From: Candidatus Bathyarchaeota archaeon
GTDB taxonomy: Archaea > Thermoproteota > Bathyarchaeia > Bathyarchaeales > DTEX01
Reading direction: 5' to 3'
DNA length: 64,000 bases
NCBI GenBank assembly: GCA_025059045.1
Contig: JANXEA010000008.1
Span: 124,001 to 188,000 of the forward strand
The number at the start of each line of letters is the position of its first letter. Within the stretch, counting starts at the first letter, position 1. This document shows positions 30,543-39,973 of the stretch, one piece after another. The notes below the pieces were generated by a model. That model was not told the DNA's origin. It saw only the letters and a program-made list of their open reading frames with translations, and did no database searches. The position numbers and the translations under genes are program-made.

Positions 30543-33217
30543 TCAATTTTAAAGTGGTAGTTTCCTGAGCCGACGTTTAGAACGATGCGGTCCGTCTCAA
30601 TCCTGTTGAACGTTATCTCTGGCAGGTCGCATATGAATTGTCCTTCTCTCCAGATTACTTTCTCATTTTCTTTAATTATTTGATTCTTGTCTAACAACGG
30701 AATGTGAACTTCAGCTTTGCTATTTACTGGAATAGATATCTCCATCATTAGCGAGTTAACATCTCGCCACCATTTTGAAACAATTAGACCTCTATGCGTA
30801 TTTATTGAGGCACCAGCATGATTAAGGTCTTTGATAAATTGTGGTTTAATAACTATTTTTTCGAAACCGGGATTTTCTGGATCAGCATTAATACCAGCAA
30901 TTGCTTTATAAAGCCATACATCTATACTGCCAAACATTATATGGTTGTGTGAGTTCATTCCTGCACCAGCAAGAAATTCCCATCTTTCCCACAGTGTTGT
31001 CGCTCCCTCCTTGATCATGTACCCCCAGCTCGGGTATGTGGTCTGAGTTAAAATTCTGTATGCAGTTTCAGCATGTCCGAATTTTGTTAAAGTCTCTAAC
31101 AAGTATCTTGTGCCTATTATCCCTGTGTTAATATGGTAGTCATGAACCCTAGTTATATCGTCGATGAGCTTCTTAAGCACCGATTCTCTAAATTCTGGGG
31201 GTGTAATGTCTAAGAATAGAGGGATGCAGTTTGCCGTTTGGCTGAACGCGGCGGTAGTGGTAGATTCCAAAATCTCTTTTAACGGTTGGTAATATCCGTC
31301 TTTAAGGTACTTCTTATTGAATGACTCCTTGATCTTTTCAGCCATTTCCATATATTTTTTCGATTCGTCCTCTTTTCCAATTATTCTCGCAATATTTGAC
31401 AGCAATAATATGTCTTCATAATAGCATAGTGTTGACACAACCTCTCCAGGTGTAATTGACGATCTTACCTGTCCTGGTTGACACCAGTCTCCGTACTTAC
31501 TGAATTTTAATATATAGTCTTCCGCCTTACTGTTCAGGAAGTCAACCCATTTTTTCATGACTCCATAGTTTTCCTGGAGGACTCTTACATCTCCATAGTA
31601 GAGGAATAAGTTCCATGGTATGATTATGCAGGCGGTTCCCCAGGCTGGATCTGCTGGATAAAAGTTCCAATATGGAGGGGCAACATCAGGCAGGCTACCA
31701 TCTTCCTTCTGCGATAACGCAATGTCTCTAAGCCACTTTGTATAGAAAGACGCCATATCAAGATAGAAGTTGTAAATTGCCTCTTCCGCTGTTAGCTGTG
31801 CATCTCCAAGCCAGCCCATTCGCTCGGCCCGTTGTGGGCAATCCGTCGGGATACTCATTAAGTTGCTTAATTGGCTCCACAGTATGTTTTTATGAATGCT
31901 ATTTACGAGCTGATTTGAGCATAGAAAACTACCACTAGGTCTAACGTCTGTGTGGACAACTATTCCTTGAAGAGTGAAGATGTTTGGTACACCTGGGAAA
32001 CCGGTGACCTCAACATACCTGAATCCATGATAGGTGAATCTTGGCTCATAAACTTCTAGACCTTCACCGCGCAGGATATAGGTATCGGTGCATGCGGCTC
32101 TGACATTCGGTGCCGTATTTATTGTTCCATCAGAATTTAGGATCTCAGCGAACCTTAATTTGACCACAGTCCCTCTGGCACCTGATACTATGATTCTTAC
32201 CCATCCTGTAAAGTTTTGTCCAAAGTCGAATACGAATACTCCAGGCTTCGGATTAGTTATGTTTACCGGTTGTACGGTCCTAATAGCTCTTATGGGCGGG
32301 AAGGTTGCTTGCGAGACTAATCTACCGCCAGGGGGGTCTACAATTTTTGCTTGATCCCATTCTGAGTCATCATACCCCCACAGATCCCAGCCTTTGGGTT
32401 CCAGTCTTGCATCATAGGTTTCACCGTCATAAATATCATCTTCAAGAATCGGACCCTTAGCAGCTCTCCATTCCTCGTTAGTCGTGATAAGCACTTGTTC
32501 TCCATTGGTCAATTCTATTCTCATCTGGAGTATAGCTCTAGGGTCTCCGTAGTGTTTGAATGAATTTCTTCTATGAGGCTTGACATTGTATCTTCCATTT
32601 CCAAGAATTATACCGACAACATTTTCTCCATCTCTCAACATGTTTGAAACATCATATGTTGAATATAGTACAACTTTTTCATAATCAGTCCAGGCTGGAT
32701 CAAGGTGTCTATCGCCTACTTTTTCACCATTTATTCTCAGCTCATAGTATCCCAGGCCGCTGACGTAGGCTCTTGCTGATTTCACCTTTCCATTCAAAAT
32801 AAACCTATGCCTAAGAAGATTTCCGCCAGAGATCCATCTAGCTTTCCATTCTTCTTGATGAAGTATGCCTGTCTCAAAAGTTGCAATCTTGCTCCAAGGG
32901 CTAATCCTTCCTTTGTCATCCCACCATCTTACTTTCCAGTAGTAGGTTTTGCAACTTTCAAGAAGTTTTCCTCCATATTCAATATTAGTAGATTTATTTG
33001 AGTAAACCTTTCCGCTATCCCACATATCTCCAACATCATTGAATATGTTCTCCTGCCAAGAGGCGACCAATATTTGGTAAGCGGATTGCATTCGACCACG
33101 TTCTTCATGGTTCAATGTCCACGATAAACGAGGTTTAGCCACGTCTACTCCGAGAGGATTCACAGCGTATTCGCAGAATAGTTCAGTTGGAGGAGGTATG
33201 AGACTATTTTCTTCCAT
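30524..33217 (-). CDS. Glycoside hydrolase family 78 alpha-L-rhamnosidase
   Basis: The 897-residue protein has the rhamnosidase domain order: N-terminal beta domains (CEYAVNPLGVDVAKPRLSW; GEKVGDRHLDPAWTDYEK), a barrel with DCPQRAERMGWLGDAQ near 457-472 containing the general acid, and a C-terminal beta domain (IDVWLYKAIAGI). GH78 enzymes invert and release alpha-L-rhamnose. It has no signal peptide. It heads a four-gene run with the racemase-like, RLP and kinase genes, so rhamnoside cleavage is linked to acid-sugar breakdown. Confidence 0.92.
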   Translation of the reverse strand: MEENSLIPPPTELFCEYAVNPLGVDVAKPRLSWTLNHEERGRMQSAYQILVASWQENIFNDVGDMWDSGKVYSNKSTNIEYGGKLLESCKTYYWKVRWWDDKGRISPWSKIATFETGILHQEEWKARWISGGNLLRHRFILNGKVKSARAYVSGLGYYELRINGEKVGDRHLDPAWTDYEKVVLYSTYDVSNMLRDGENVVGIILGNGRYNVKPHRRNSFKHYGDPRAILQMRIELTNGEQVLITTNEEWRAAKGPILEDDIYDGETYDARLEPKGWDLWGYDDSEWDQAKIVDPPGGRLVSQATFPPIRAIRTVQPVNITNPKPGVFVFDFGQNFTGWVRIIVSGARGTVVKLRFAEILNSDGTINTAPNVRAACTDTYILRGEGLEVYEPRFTYHGFRYVEVTGFPGVPNIFTLQGIVVHTDVRPSGSFLCSNQLVNSIHKNILWSQLSNLMSIPTDCPQRAERMGWLGDAQLTAEEAIYNFYLDMASFYTKWLRDIALSQKEDGSLPDVAPPYWNFYPADPAWGTACIIIPWNLFLYYGDVRVLQENYGVMKKWVDFLNSKAEDYILKFSKYGDWCQPGQVRSSITPGEVVSTLCYYEDILLLSNIARIIGKEDESKKYMEMAEKIKESFNKKYLKDGYYQPLKEILESTTTAAFSQTANCIPLFLDITPPEFRESVLKKLIDDITRVHDYHINTGIIGTRYLLETLTKFGHAETAYRILTQTTYPSWGYMIKEGATTLWERWEFLAGAGMNSHNHIMFGSIDVWLYKAIAGINADPENPGFEKIVIKPQFIKDLNHAGASINTHRGLIVSKWWRDVNSLMMEISIPVNSKAEVHIPLLDKNQIIKENEKVIWREGQFICDLPEITFNRIETDRIVLNVGSGNYHFKIECLSKF

Positions 33218-33370
33218 AGAGATTCACCGATGAGACTAAATGTCTATTACATAAAAGGCTTATGCCAATCAAGCGGCTTTATCATATTTCATTTGCAATT
33301 ATCTTCATTTTTCACATTCATGTAAATGTAAATTATTTATTGTTAGGCGAATTTGCTTTTGAATTGAAAA

Positions 33371-33384
33371 GTTTATATTTATAT
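33371..33384 (+). promoter_or_regulatory. Candidate TATA region for the second URO-D-like gene
   Basis: GTTTATATTTATAT lies about 33-46 bases before ATG 33417, within the 199-base divergent gap from the GH78 gene. Spacing suits an archaeal promoter with a very short leader. No operator was recognised. Confidence 0.4.
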
Positions 33385-33416
33385 CATTATCATTAAATTG
33401 ATTCTTCGGTAAAAAC

Positions 33417-34568
33417 ATGAATGAAAGGGAAAGATTCTTCGAAGTCGCCTTATTTGGCAACCCTGATAAGATTCCTCTCGCTATAGGCGACGCTAGACCC
33501 GCGACGAAAAATAGATGGGTTAGAGAGGGATTACCGGAAAATGCAAATGTTATTGAATATTTAGGATTAAAGGATTGTATTCTTAAGTCTGTTGAGATAT
33601 GCTCGTTCCCAAGCGAAGGGTTCAAATGGGAACCCAACCCTTCAAAGGTCAACATTGGACCTATCCCACCTTTTAGATTTAGGAAAGTTAAAGAGGATGA
33701 AAGATACAGGTTTTGGGTCGATAGCTTAGGCATAACTCAGATGGGATTAAAAGAAGATTGGGAGGATGGATGGAGCGGATTTGCTACAAGAGTTTTCATC
33801 GACTTCCCAGTCAAAAATAGATTAGACCTGGAAAAAATCAAGAAACGCTATTATCCGCGGGATCCTAGAAGATATCCAAAAGACTGGGATGAATTCGTAA
33901 GAAAACATAAGAAAAGAAATTATCTTCTTAGCGCTACTATAAGAGGCCCTTTCTGGTGGACACGTGACCTGATTGGACTTACGGGTATCGCCGTCGGAAT
34001 ATATCGCGAGCCCGAATTCATTAAAGAAATAATGGATATGTGCGCCGAGTTTCATATTGAAACATTGCGAAAAGCGTTTGAGGATTTAGAAATTGATTAT
34101 GTAATGATGAATGAGGATATAGCCTATAAGAAGGGCCCAATGATAAGTCCTGATGCCGCAAGAAAGTATATGGGTCCAGCATACAGAGAACTCACAAAAT
34201 TCTTTAGAGACCACGGAACAAAGATTATTGGTGTTGATAGTGACGGAAATATTGATAGTCTTATACCAGTTTGGCTGGATTTTGGCATATCATGGGTTAA
34301 GCCCTGCGAAGCGGCATCAGGCATTAATGTAGTAGAGCTGGGCAAGAAATATCCATCTCTAGTTATGAGCGGCGGGATCGACAAAAGAAAACTCTCTCAA
34401 ACTAAGGATGCTTTAGAAGAGGAAGTTCTCTCGAAAGTTCCAATTTTAGTTAAGAGGAAGGGATATTTTCCAGGAGTAGATCATGCTGTCCCACCTGATG
34501 TACCATTCGAAAACTTTGTATACCTAGTTTCTCTGCTAAAAGAAATCTGTGGATGGACAACACGATGA
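33417..34568 (+). CDS. Uroporphyrinogen decarboxylase superfamily protein, second copy
   Basis: This 383-residue URO-D-fold protein differs strongly from the first copy. Visible family segments are MNERERFFEVALFGNPDKIP, NEDIAYKKGPMISPDAARKY and, near the end, GYFPGVDHAVPPDVPF. The HxC zinc motif of corrinoid methyltransferases is absent (the equivalent segment is VDSDGNID). It is divergent from GH78 and convergent with the third URO-D-like gene. Proteins of this branch often occur among glycoside hydrolase genes, but their reaction is not known to me. Confidence 0.78.
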   Translation: MNERERFFEVALFGNPDKIPLAIGDARPATKNRWVREGLPENANVIEYLGLKDCILKSVEICSFPSEGFKWEPNPSKVNIGPIPPFRFRKVKEDERYRFWVDSLGITQMGLKEDWEDGWSGFATRVFIDFPVKNRLDLEKIKKRYYPRDPRRYPKDWDEFVRKHKKRNYLLSATIRGPFWWTRDLIGLTGIAVGIYREPEFIKEIMDMCAEFHIETLRKAFEDLEIDYVMMNEDIAYKKGPMISPDAARKYMGPAYRELTKFFRDHGTKIIGVDSDGNIDSLIPVWLDFGISWVKPCEAASGINVVELGKKYPSLVMSGGIDKRKLSQTKDALEEEVLSKVPILVKRKGYFPGVDHAVPPDVPFENFVYLVSLLKEICGWTTR

Positions 34569-34645
34569 AAGTAAGTAAAAAAATGCTCGCCACGAGAATG
34601 CAAGGTTAGTTGAACCAGAAAAATGTTCTATGGTTTCACAGTTTT

Positions 34646-35719
34646 TCATGATAATTTTTGGAGTAGCTTTTTCGCCTCCATTTCTGTCGGTGCATCAGCT
34701 ATTATGAAGAGCCTTTTACTATTAAGCGTAGCAATCATATTTTCCACACAGTTGAATGGAACGTGAAGCCAGATAGATTTGCCAGCTTCAAGGATCTTCT
34801 TGTACAAGGGTCTCCATTTTTGGGATTCTGGCGGCTCTTCACCAGCTCCCGGAACCCACTGAATCATGGTGATTTCCGGAATCTTTAGCAAAATATCAAG
34901 ATGTTGAATAGCATTTGGGCCGTCAAGATGATAAAGAACAAAGTCTAATTGGCTACACTGTCTGCGAAGGTATGGATCCACAAACTCCTTAAACATTCTT
35001 GGAGACAGGAACGCGCTTATGTCGCTTTGAACCTTACTTGTTCTTCCAGGAGCCCAGATCCTATAAACAGAGAACGCATTGCCTCCAACGTCATCCTTAA
35101 TCTTTTCATAAAAATGATTGTAGTAGATGAAATAGAGTTCCGTGATCTCCTCTAGCCTCGCATGCACCCATTTTGGACGTTTAAATAGATCGACTAACAG
35201 TTTCTCATGTCCTCTTAGTTGGGCGAGAGTGTCCAAACCCTCTATTAAATCAGGCATTCCTATTAGGTATCGCCCAAAACTACGCTTGGAGGCTTGAACA
35301 ATAAAATCGCAATGAAATTTCCACCACTTATTTTCCGGGTCAAATTCAAGGTGTTTATCTAGGTCAAGATCTGAGATTACTGGTTTGTACCAAACAGTTT
35401 TTGCATCTTCTCGGAAGATAGGTTCTGCTCCTAAGTAGAGCGCTAAGTCTCCTGGTCCAATCTCAGTATTGATTAATGGAAATGCTTCTCCTCCAAAAAA
35501 TGTGTTTCTCATCCTGATTTCAGAATTACGGATCCTATAATCAATATTAGTTCGCCTTTCCATGAATGTTTTAGGTGCGCGTACTTTCTTTCTCACCACT
35601 GTCTCTTTTGGCGCATAAATTGCTAAGATTGGTCGATTAATATCCTCGCCGAGCCACCAAGCTGAAAGCCTATCTCTTGCTTCTTTCCAATCTTCTTTAA
35701 ATTCGAGCAATGGGGTCAC
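34646..35719 (-). CDS. Uroporphyrinogen decarboxylase/methionine-synthase-like barrel protein, third copy
   Basis: The 357-residue protein starts at a GTG with TPLLEFKEDWKEARDRLSAWW, a beginning seen in a divergent URO-D branch. The barrel has LIGMPDLIEGLDTLAQLRG, LSPRMFKEFVDPYL, LYHLDGPNAIQHLDILL and MIQWVPGAG. There is no HxC motif. It may act on a sugar-derived acid or methyl group; I cannot name a reaction. It stands alone on the minus strand between the second URO-D gene and the GH31 gene. Confidence 0.72.
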   Translation of the reverse strand: MTPLLEFKEDWKEARDRLSAWWLGEDINRPILAIYAPKETVVRKKVRAPKTFMERRTNIDYRIRNSEIRMRNTFFGGEAFPLINTEIGPGDLALYLGAEPIFREDAKTVWYKPVISDLDLDKHLEFDPENKWWKFHCDFIVQASKRSFGRYLIGMPDLIEGLDTLAQLRGHEKLLVDLFKRPKWVHARLEEITELYFIYYNHFYEKIKDDVGGNAFSVYRIWAPGRTSKVQSDISAFLSPRMFKEFVDPYLRRQCSQLDFVLYHLDGPNAIQHLDILLKIPEITMIQWVPGAGEEPPESQKWRPLYKKILEAGKSIWLHVPFNCVENMIATLNSKRLFIIADAPTEMEAKKLLQKLS

Positions 35720-35999
35720 CGTGGCAAATGATAACGAATAAAAACGCGCCTACTAATTTATTTTATCTCAAACGTCTCAACCAAAAAATTATCATGATTA
35801 CCTTGAAACTGTTTCAGGACGAGCTTTGATGAATCTTCAGACAGACCTACCTAATGTAAAAACTTGCTAGGTAAATTAGTATTTATTGCTGTTAAAGATA
35901 AATGGTATTTCACTTGCCGCTTGTATGATTGACTATATTTAAGCATGAACCTAATTTTTAAGATGTACATGATATTGTTATTTGCGGATGTGATTCAGG

Positions 36000-38261
36000 A
36001 TGAAGCAGAAGAACTATTTCGTATACGATTTTTTAGATCTTGATGATCCGTTGGCCTCAAAGGACATAGTTTGGCATGCATGTAGACCGGTATCTATCCA
36101 TGCCAGGAGCGGTGTAGTGACCCTTAGCGTCCCATTTGAAGCAATGGAAAGAAGAAAAAACGGTCTCGCTATTATGGAGGGAGTAAATCGCAGGAGTTAT
36201 AATTTGCGAGTCATGGCTTACGGTAGCGATATAGTTCGCGTTTCCATCGCATTTGGTGGGAAACTGCCTCGGGATGAGGATAACCCAATGTTTGAGTGGG
36301 ATCCTTCTTTAAAACAGGAGGACTTGTTTCCTGTTGCGACTGAATTTGGATGGGACATATTTGATTCTAATGGTATGTTGAGGATGTCAATTAGAACGCT
36401 TGAGAGACCTGTCAAAAAGTGGAGTAATCTAATAGGTCCGCCTCCAGAGTCTTTTGAAGCAACCATTTTCCCTGATGGAAATGTCTCCGTCCCATTCATG
36501 GCTTGGGATTTATTCACACCTGATCAATGGGAGTCTATTAGTCTGGGATTTATTGAACGTAACGGATCCGCTCATCGTTCTTTCTTTTCATTGCATGCCA
36601 AAAACGATGAAAAGTTTGCGGGAACAGGAGAACGTTTTTCAAGAATGAATCTTGCAGGAAAAACTATCGTACTGGAAAATGTAGATGCCCTAGGCGTGAA
36701 TAATAGGAGGTCATATAAAAATGTGCCCTTCTATGTTTCAAGCCGACCATATGGATTGTTCACGGCTACCACTTCAAGTATGCGCTTATCATTTGCGGAC
36801 ATTTCAACTAGGGCGGTCCAAGCTCTCCTTGAGGATGACTGGATCGATCTCTTCTTTATTGGCGGCGGCAGTGTTGAGAGTATTGTTAGAAACTATCGCC
36901 GCATCACAGGCTTTCCTAGACCAGTTCCCCTGTGGTCTCTTGGGGTATGGATGAGTAGGATGAGCTACTTCTCAGCTGATGAGGTCAGAAGAGTGGCTGG
37001 AAGACTTAGAAGTGAAGAATTCCCATGTGATGTGATTCATTTAGATACAGGATGGTTCAGTAGGGACTGGAAGTGCGATTGGAAGTTCAGCCCCGAAAGG
37101 TTTCCTAATCCAAAAGAGTTTATGGATGAGATGCGTCGACTTGGGTTTAGAATATCATTATGGCAGCTCCCCTCAGTTGGACGGGATACTGAACTTTTTG
37201 AATTCGCATCGAAGAATGGATACTTGCCTCCAAAGCGAAAGAATCTTGAAGGTGCTGAAGACTTCTCCACCACTATAGACTTCACAAATCCAGAGGCGAT
37301 CGTCTGGTATCAGGGTTTGTTAAGGAATCTTCTCGAGATGGGCGCTTCAGTGATCAAGGCTGACTTTGGGGAGACAATCGATATGGATGCCGAATATCAT
37401 GGAATGCCAGCGAATCTCTTACGCAACATCTATTGCCTGCTTTACCAAAGGGCGGCGTTCGAGATTACCGAGAAGGTGAAGGGTGAGGGGATTATTTGGG
37501 CTAGAGCAGGTTGGGCTGGTTGCCAACGTTTCCCTGTTCATTGGGGAGGTGATAGCGCATGCACATGGGATGGTCTTGCGGGTACAATTAGAGGCGGTTT
37601 ACATCTTGGGGTTTCAGGTTTCGCTTTCTGGAGCCATGATGTCCCAGGATTTCACGGGGTGCCAAACTTCATGAACAGCTGGCCTGACAGCACATTATAC
37701 TTGAGGTGGACACAAGTAGCAACATTTACATCCCACTTTAGATATCACGGCACTTCCCCTAGAGAGCCATATGAGTATCCCGAGGTGGCCTCCCTTGTCC
37801 GAAAGTGGCTTAGGCTTAGGTACGCCATAATCCCGTACCTCTTTAATGAATGTAGAAAAGTTATTAAGACAGGTCTTCCAATTTTTCGCGCATTAATATT
37901 CCATCATAGCGATGACCCATTCTCATGGTTCATCGACGATGAATTTTATTGTGGAGACTCTTTACTTGTTGCTCCGATTCTGAACCCTGAGGGGATAAGA
38001 GATGTCTATTTGCCAGCTGGCGAATGGACAGACATCTGGACAGGGAGCACAATCCAAGGCCCAATCCTGCTGAAGAATGTCAAGTGTCCTCTATCAAGGA
38101 TACCTGTTTATGCCAAAACAGGCTCAACAATCAAGGTGTATCCGAAGATTGTTCAATGTACAGATGAAATGACCCTTTCGGATGCGGTTGATCTTGCTTT
38201 CGATTCCTCCTACACTGGATTCTCTCATTCCATTCTTGGGAGGGTTACTGGGCTTGAGTAA
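36000..38261 (+). CDS. Glycoside hydrolase family 31, alpha-xylosidase-like
   Basis: The 753-residue protein has an N-terminal beta domain, the GH31 barrel (VIHLDTGWFSRDWKCDWKF), the nucleophile aspartate in IKADFGET near residue 455, and the acid/base aspartate in HWGGDSACTW near 518, followed by beta domains (GDSLLVAPIL, DVYLPAGEWTDIWTG). The DFGE form is typical of alpha-xylosidases such as YicI, whereas alpha-glucosidases usually have WxDMNE. It has no signal peptide. Release of alpha-xylose from plant oligosaccharides is the best guess. The preceding 280 bases are AT-rich and hold its promoter. Confidence 0.9.
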   Translation: MKQKNYFVYDFLDLDDPLASKDIVWHACRPVSIHARSGVVTLSVPFEAMERRKNGLAIMEGVNRRSYNLRVMAYGSDIVRVSIAFGGKLPRDEDNPMFEWDPSLKQEDLFPVATEFGWDIFDSNGMLRMSIRTLERPVKKWSNLIGPPPESFEATIFPDGNVSVPFMAWDLFTPDQWESISLGFIERNGSAHRSFFSLHAKNDEKFAGTGERFSRMNLAGKTIVLENVDALGVNNRRSYKNVPFYVSSRPYGLFTATTSSMRLSFADISTRAVQALLEDDWIDLFFIGGGSVESIVRNYRRITGFPRPVPLWSLGVWMSRMSYFSADEVRRVAGRLRSEEFPCDVIHLDTGWFSRDWKCDWKFSPERFPNPKEFMDEMRRLGFRISLWQLPSVGRDTELFEFASKNGYLPPKRKNLEGAEDFSTTIDFTNPEAIVWYQGLLRNLLEMGASVIKADFGETIDMDAEYHGMPANLLRNIYCLLYQRAAFEITEKVKGEGIIWARAGWAGCQRFPVHWGGDSACTWDGLAGTIRGGLHLGVSGFAFWSHDVPGFHGVPNFMNSWPDSTLYLRWTQVATFTSHFRYHGTSPREPYEYPEVASLVRKWLRLRYAIIPYLFNECRKVIKTGLPIFRALIFHHSDDPFSWFIDDEFYCGDSLLVAPILNPEGIRDVYLPAGEWTDIWTGSTIQGPILLKNVKCPLSRIPVYAKTGSTIKVYPKIVQCTDEMTLSDAVDLAFDSSYTGFSHSILGRVTGLE

Positions 38262-38308
38262 CTTTAACCCAGATAGCCGTAAATGTCTTTAGGCCGTTTA
38301 ATGGATCG

Positions 38309-39766
38309 TTACTGCTCGATACGTCTTATTCTCAACGCCATGTATGACTTGCCAGGTAGGTCGACTTTACTACCTTTCACGAATCTCTCTCCTAGCTGTT
38401 CAATAGTCATGTTCCATGTGTCAATTATATCCACATTATATTGTGATCCTTCTGGCAGAAAATCTAGAATCCTAAATCTTGGACGGTTAATGCCGAAATA
38501 TATGAGGAAATAGCGGTTATCCTCTGTGTAACAACCTACTGCTCTACCAGTCTTGAAATCTATCGGTTTTAATGCGTAATATGGGATGGATTCCATTATT
38601 TTGCGTAGGAATTCTATTCTCCTCGGGCTTTCACCATGAAGCGTTCCTCCTTTTGACCACCATAATATCTCTTCACGGTTCCAATACGTCTCTCCATGCG
38701 TTACATAGGCTACGCTTGCGTATCCAACCCAAAACCTTCGAACAACCTCTTCAGGCGGAAGATTTCCCCAGTCACGATGAATGTCTCCTTCATATCCACA
38801 TTCGTCCACGATGATTGGTTTTCCAAACTCTTTCCTCCACTCCTTTATTTTAGATGCTAAGTCAAGATCCTGATACTGAACACTCACATGTGTGACCCAT
38901 GGTTTACTGTAATCATATAATGTTCTGCAGTTGTGGATCGATCTTAGATGGCCATAGGGATCATTCTCAACTATTATCTTGAAGTATCTGTCCCATTCAT
39001 CCATCGTCATGGATTGCATAAGATCATATTCGTTGGCTAGGGACCACCAGACGTTGCGGAATGCGGATAATCGGGCGACTATGTATTTCAGGTAACGTTC
39101 ATTGGTCTCACTTCCCATCTTGCTGTATCCCCATCGGTCGTAGGGGTGGAACAGGATAATGTCTGCTTGGATACTTAGATTAAGAAGATCCATTACTCTT
39201 TGTTCAAGGTGTTGGAAAAATTTTGGGTTGAATCTGGTGTAATCCCATCCATCTGAAATATTTCCTTCAAAAGGATAGTATATTGGCTCATTACTGTTGA
39301 AGACGTAATGCTTTGGAAAGACGCACATTCGAAGCTTGTTGAATGGCGATTTTTTTAATGTCTCAATCGTCTTTCTTTCGAGATCTTCTCCTTGATGAAT
39401 CCATGCGTAGCAAGTTGTTCCAACTGGCAGGAAGGGTTGTCCATCAGCATACTCAAAATGGTAAGCATCCCTAACTTTAACTGGTCCATGATTTTCAGGT
39501 GATGGATCAACACATTCGAGAAGCCCTGACTTCCCATCTAATTCCGGAATATTACTTTTTATCACATATTTCCATGGGCCCAAATTATCTGGCATGAACC
39601 TGATCTTATAGGTACCTTCTCCATCATAGAAACCTCTAATGAGTAGTCGCCTGTCTTTTTGGGTAAATTCCGCCATTATCTCTACATCTAGGAAGGGATT
39701 TCCCTTCTCAGGTCCCTTATAGGATACTTCGAAAATTCCCCATTGCTCAACCTTAGGAACCTCCAA
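38309..39766 (-). CDS. DUF5060 / apiosidase-like (DUF4038-related) glycoside hydrolase
   Basis: The 485-residue protein begins with a DUF5060 beta domain (WGIFEVSYKG, FYDGEGTYKIRFMPDNLGPW), then a TIM barrel with ADGQPFLPVGTTCYAWIHQ, SLANEYDLM near the middle (E is a likely acid/base) and IIVDECGYEGD (E is a likely nucleophile), and a small C-terminal beta domain. The barrel is related to DUF4038, the family that includes the GH140 apiosidases of rhamnogalacturonan II. The exact glycosidic bond is inferred. No signal peptide. It is convergent with GH31. Confidence 0.8.
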   Translation of the reverse strand: MEVPKVEQWGIFEVSYKGPEKGNPFLDVEIMAEFTQKDRRLLIRGFYDGEGTYKIRFMPDNLGPWKYVIKSNIPELDGKSGLLECVDPSPENHGPVKVRDAYHFEYADGQPFLPVGTTCYAWIHQGEDLERKTIETLKKSPFNKLRMCVFPKHYVFNSNEPIYYPFEGNISDGWDYTRFNPKFFQHLEQRVMDLLNLSIQADIILFHPYDRWGYSKMGSETNERYLKYIVARLSAFRNVWWSLANEYDLMQSMTMDEWDRYFKIIVENDPYGHLRSIHNCRTLYDYSKPWVTHVSVQYQDLDLASKIKEWRKEFGKPIIVDECGYEGDIHRDWGNLPPEEVVRRFWVGYASVAYVTHGETYWNREEILWWSKGGTLHGESPRRIEFLRKIMESIPYYALKPIDFKTGRAVGCYTEDNRYFLIYFGINRPRFRILDFLPEGSQYNVDIIDTWNMTIEQLGERFVKGSKVDLPGKSYMALRIRRIEQ

Positions 39767-39973
39767 ACCTGAACCTCCAACGCACCCTATTTGAGATAAG
39801 GTGATATTTACATCCCTATTTAGCCTTTCGTCTATTCAGCAACCTGACTCCAAATGTCTACCAAGGATAATGTTTTGGAATCATTAGATTCCCATCGCAT
39901 ACAAATATGCCATAATGAATATTAAATCTACCCTAATATCTGATGTAAAATCAGTTAGATCCTTATTGGTCTG

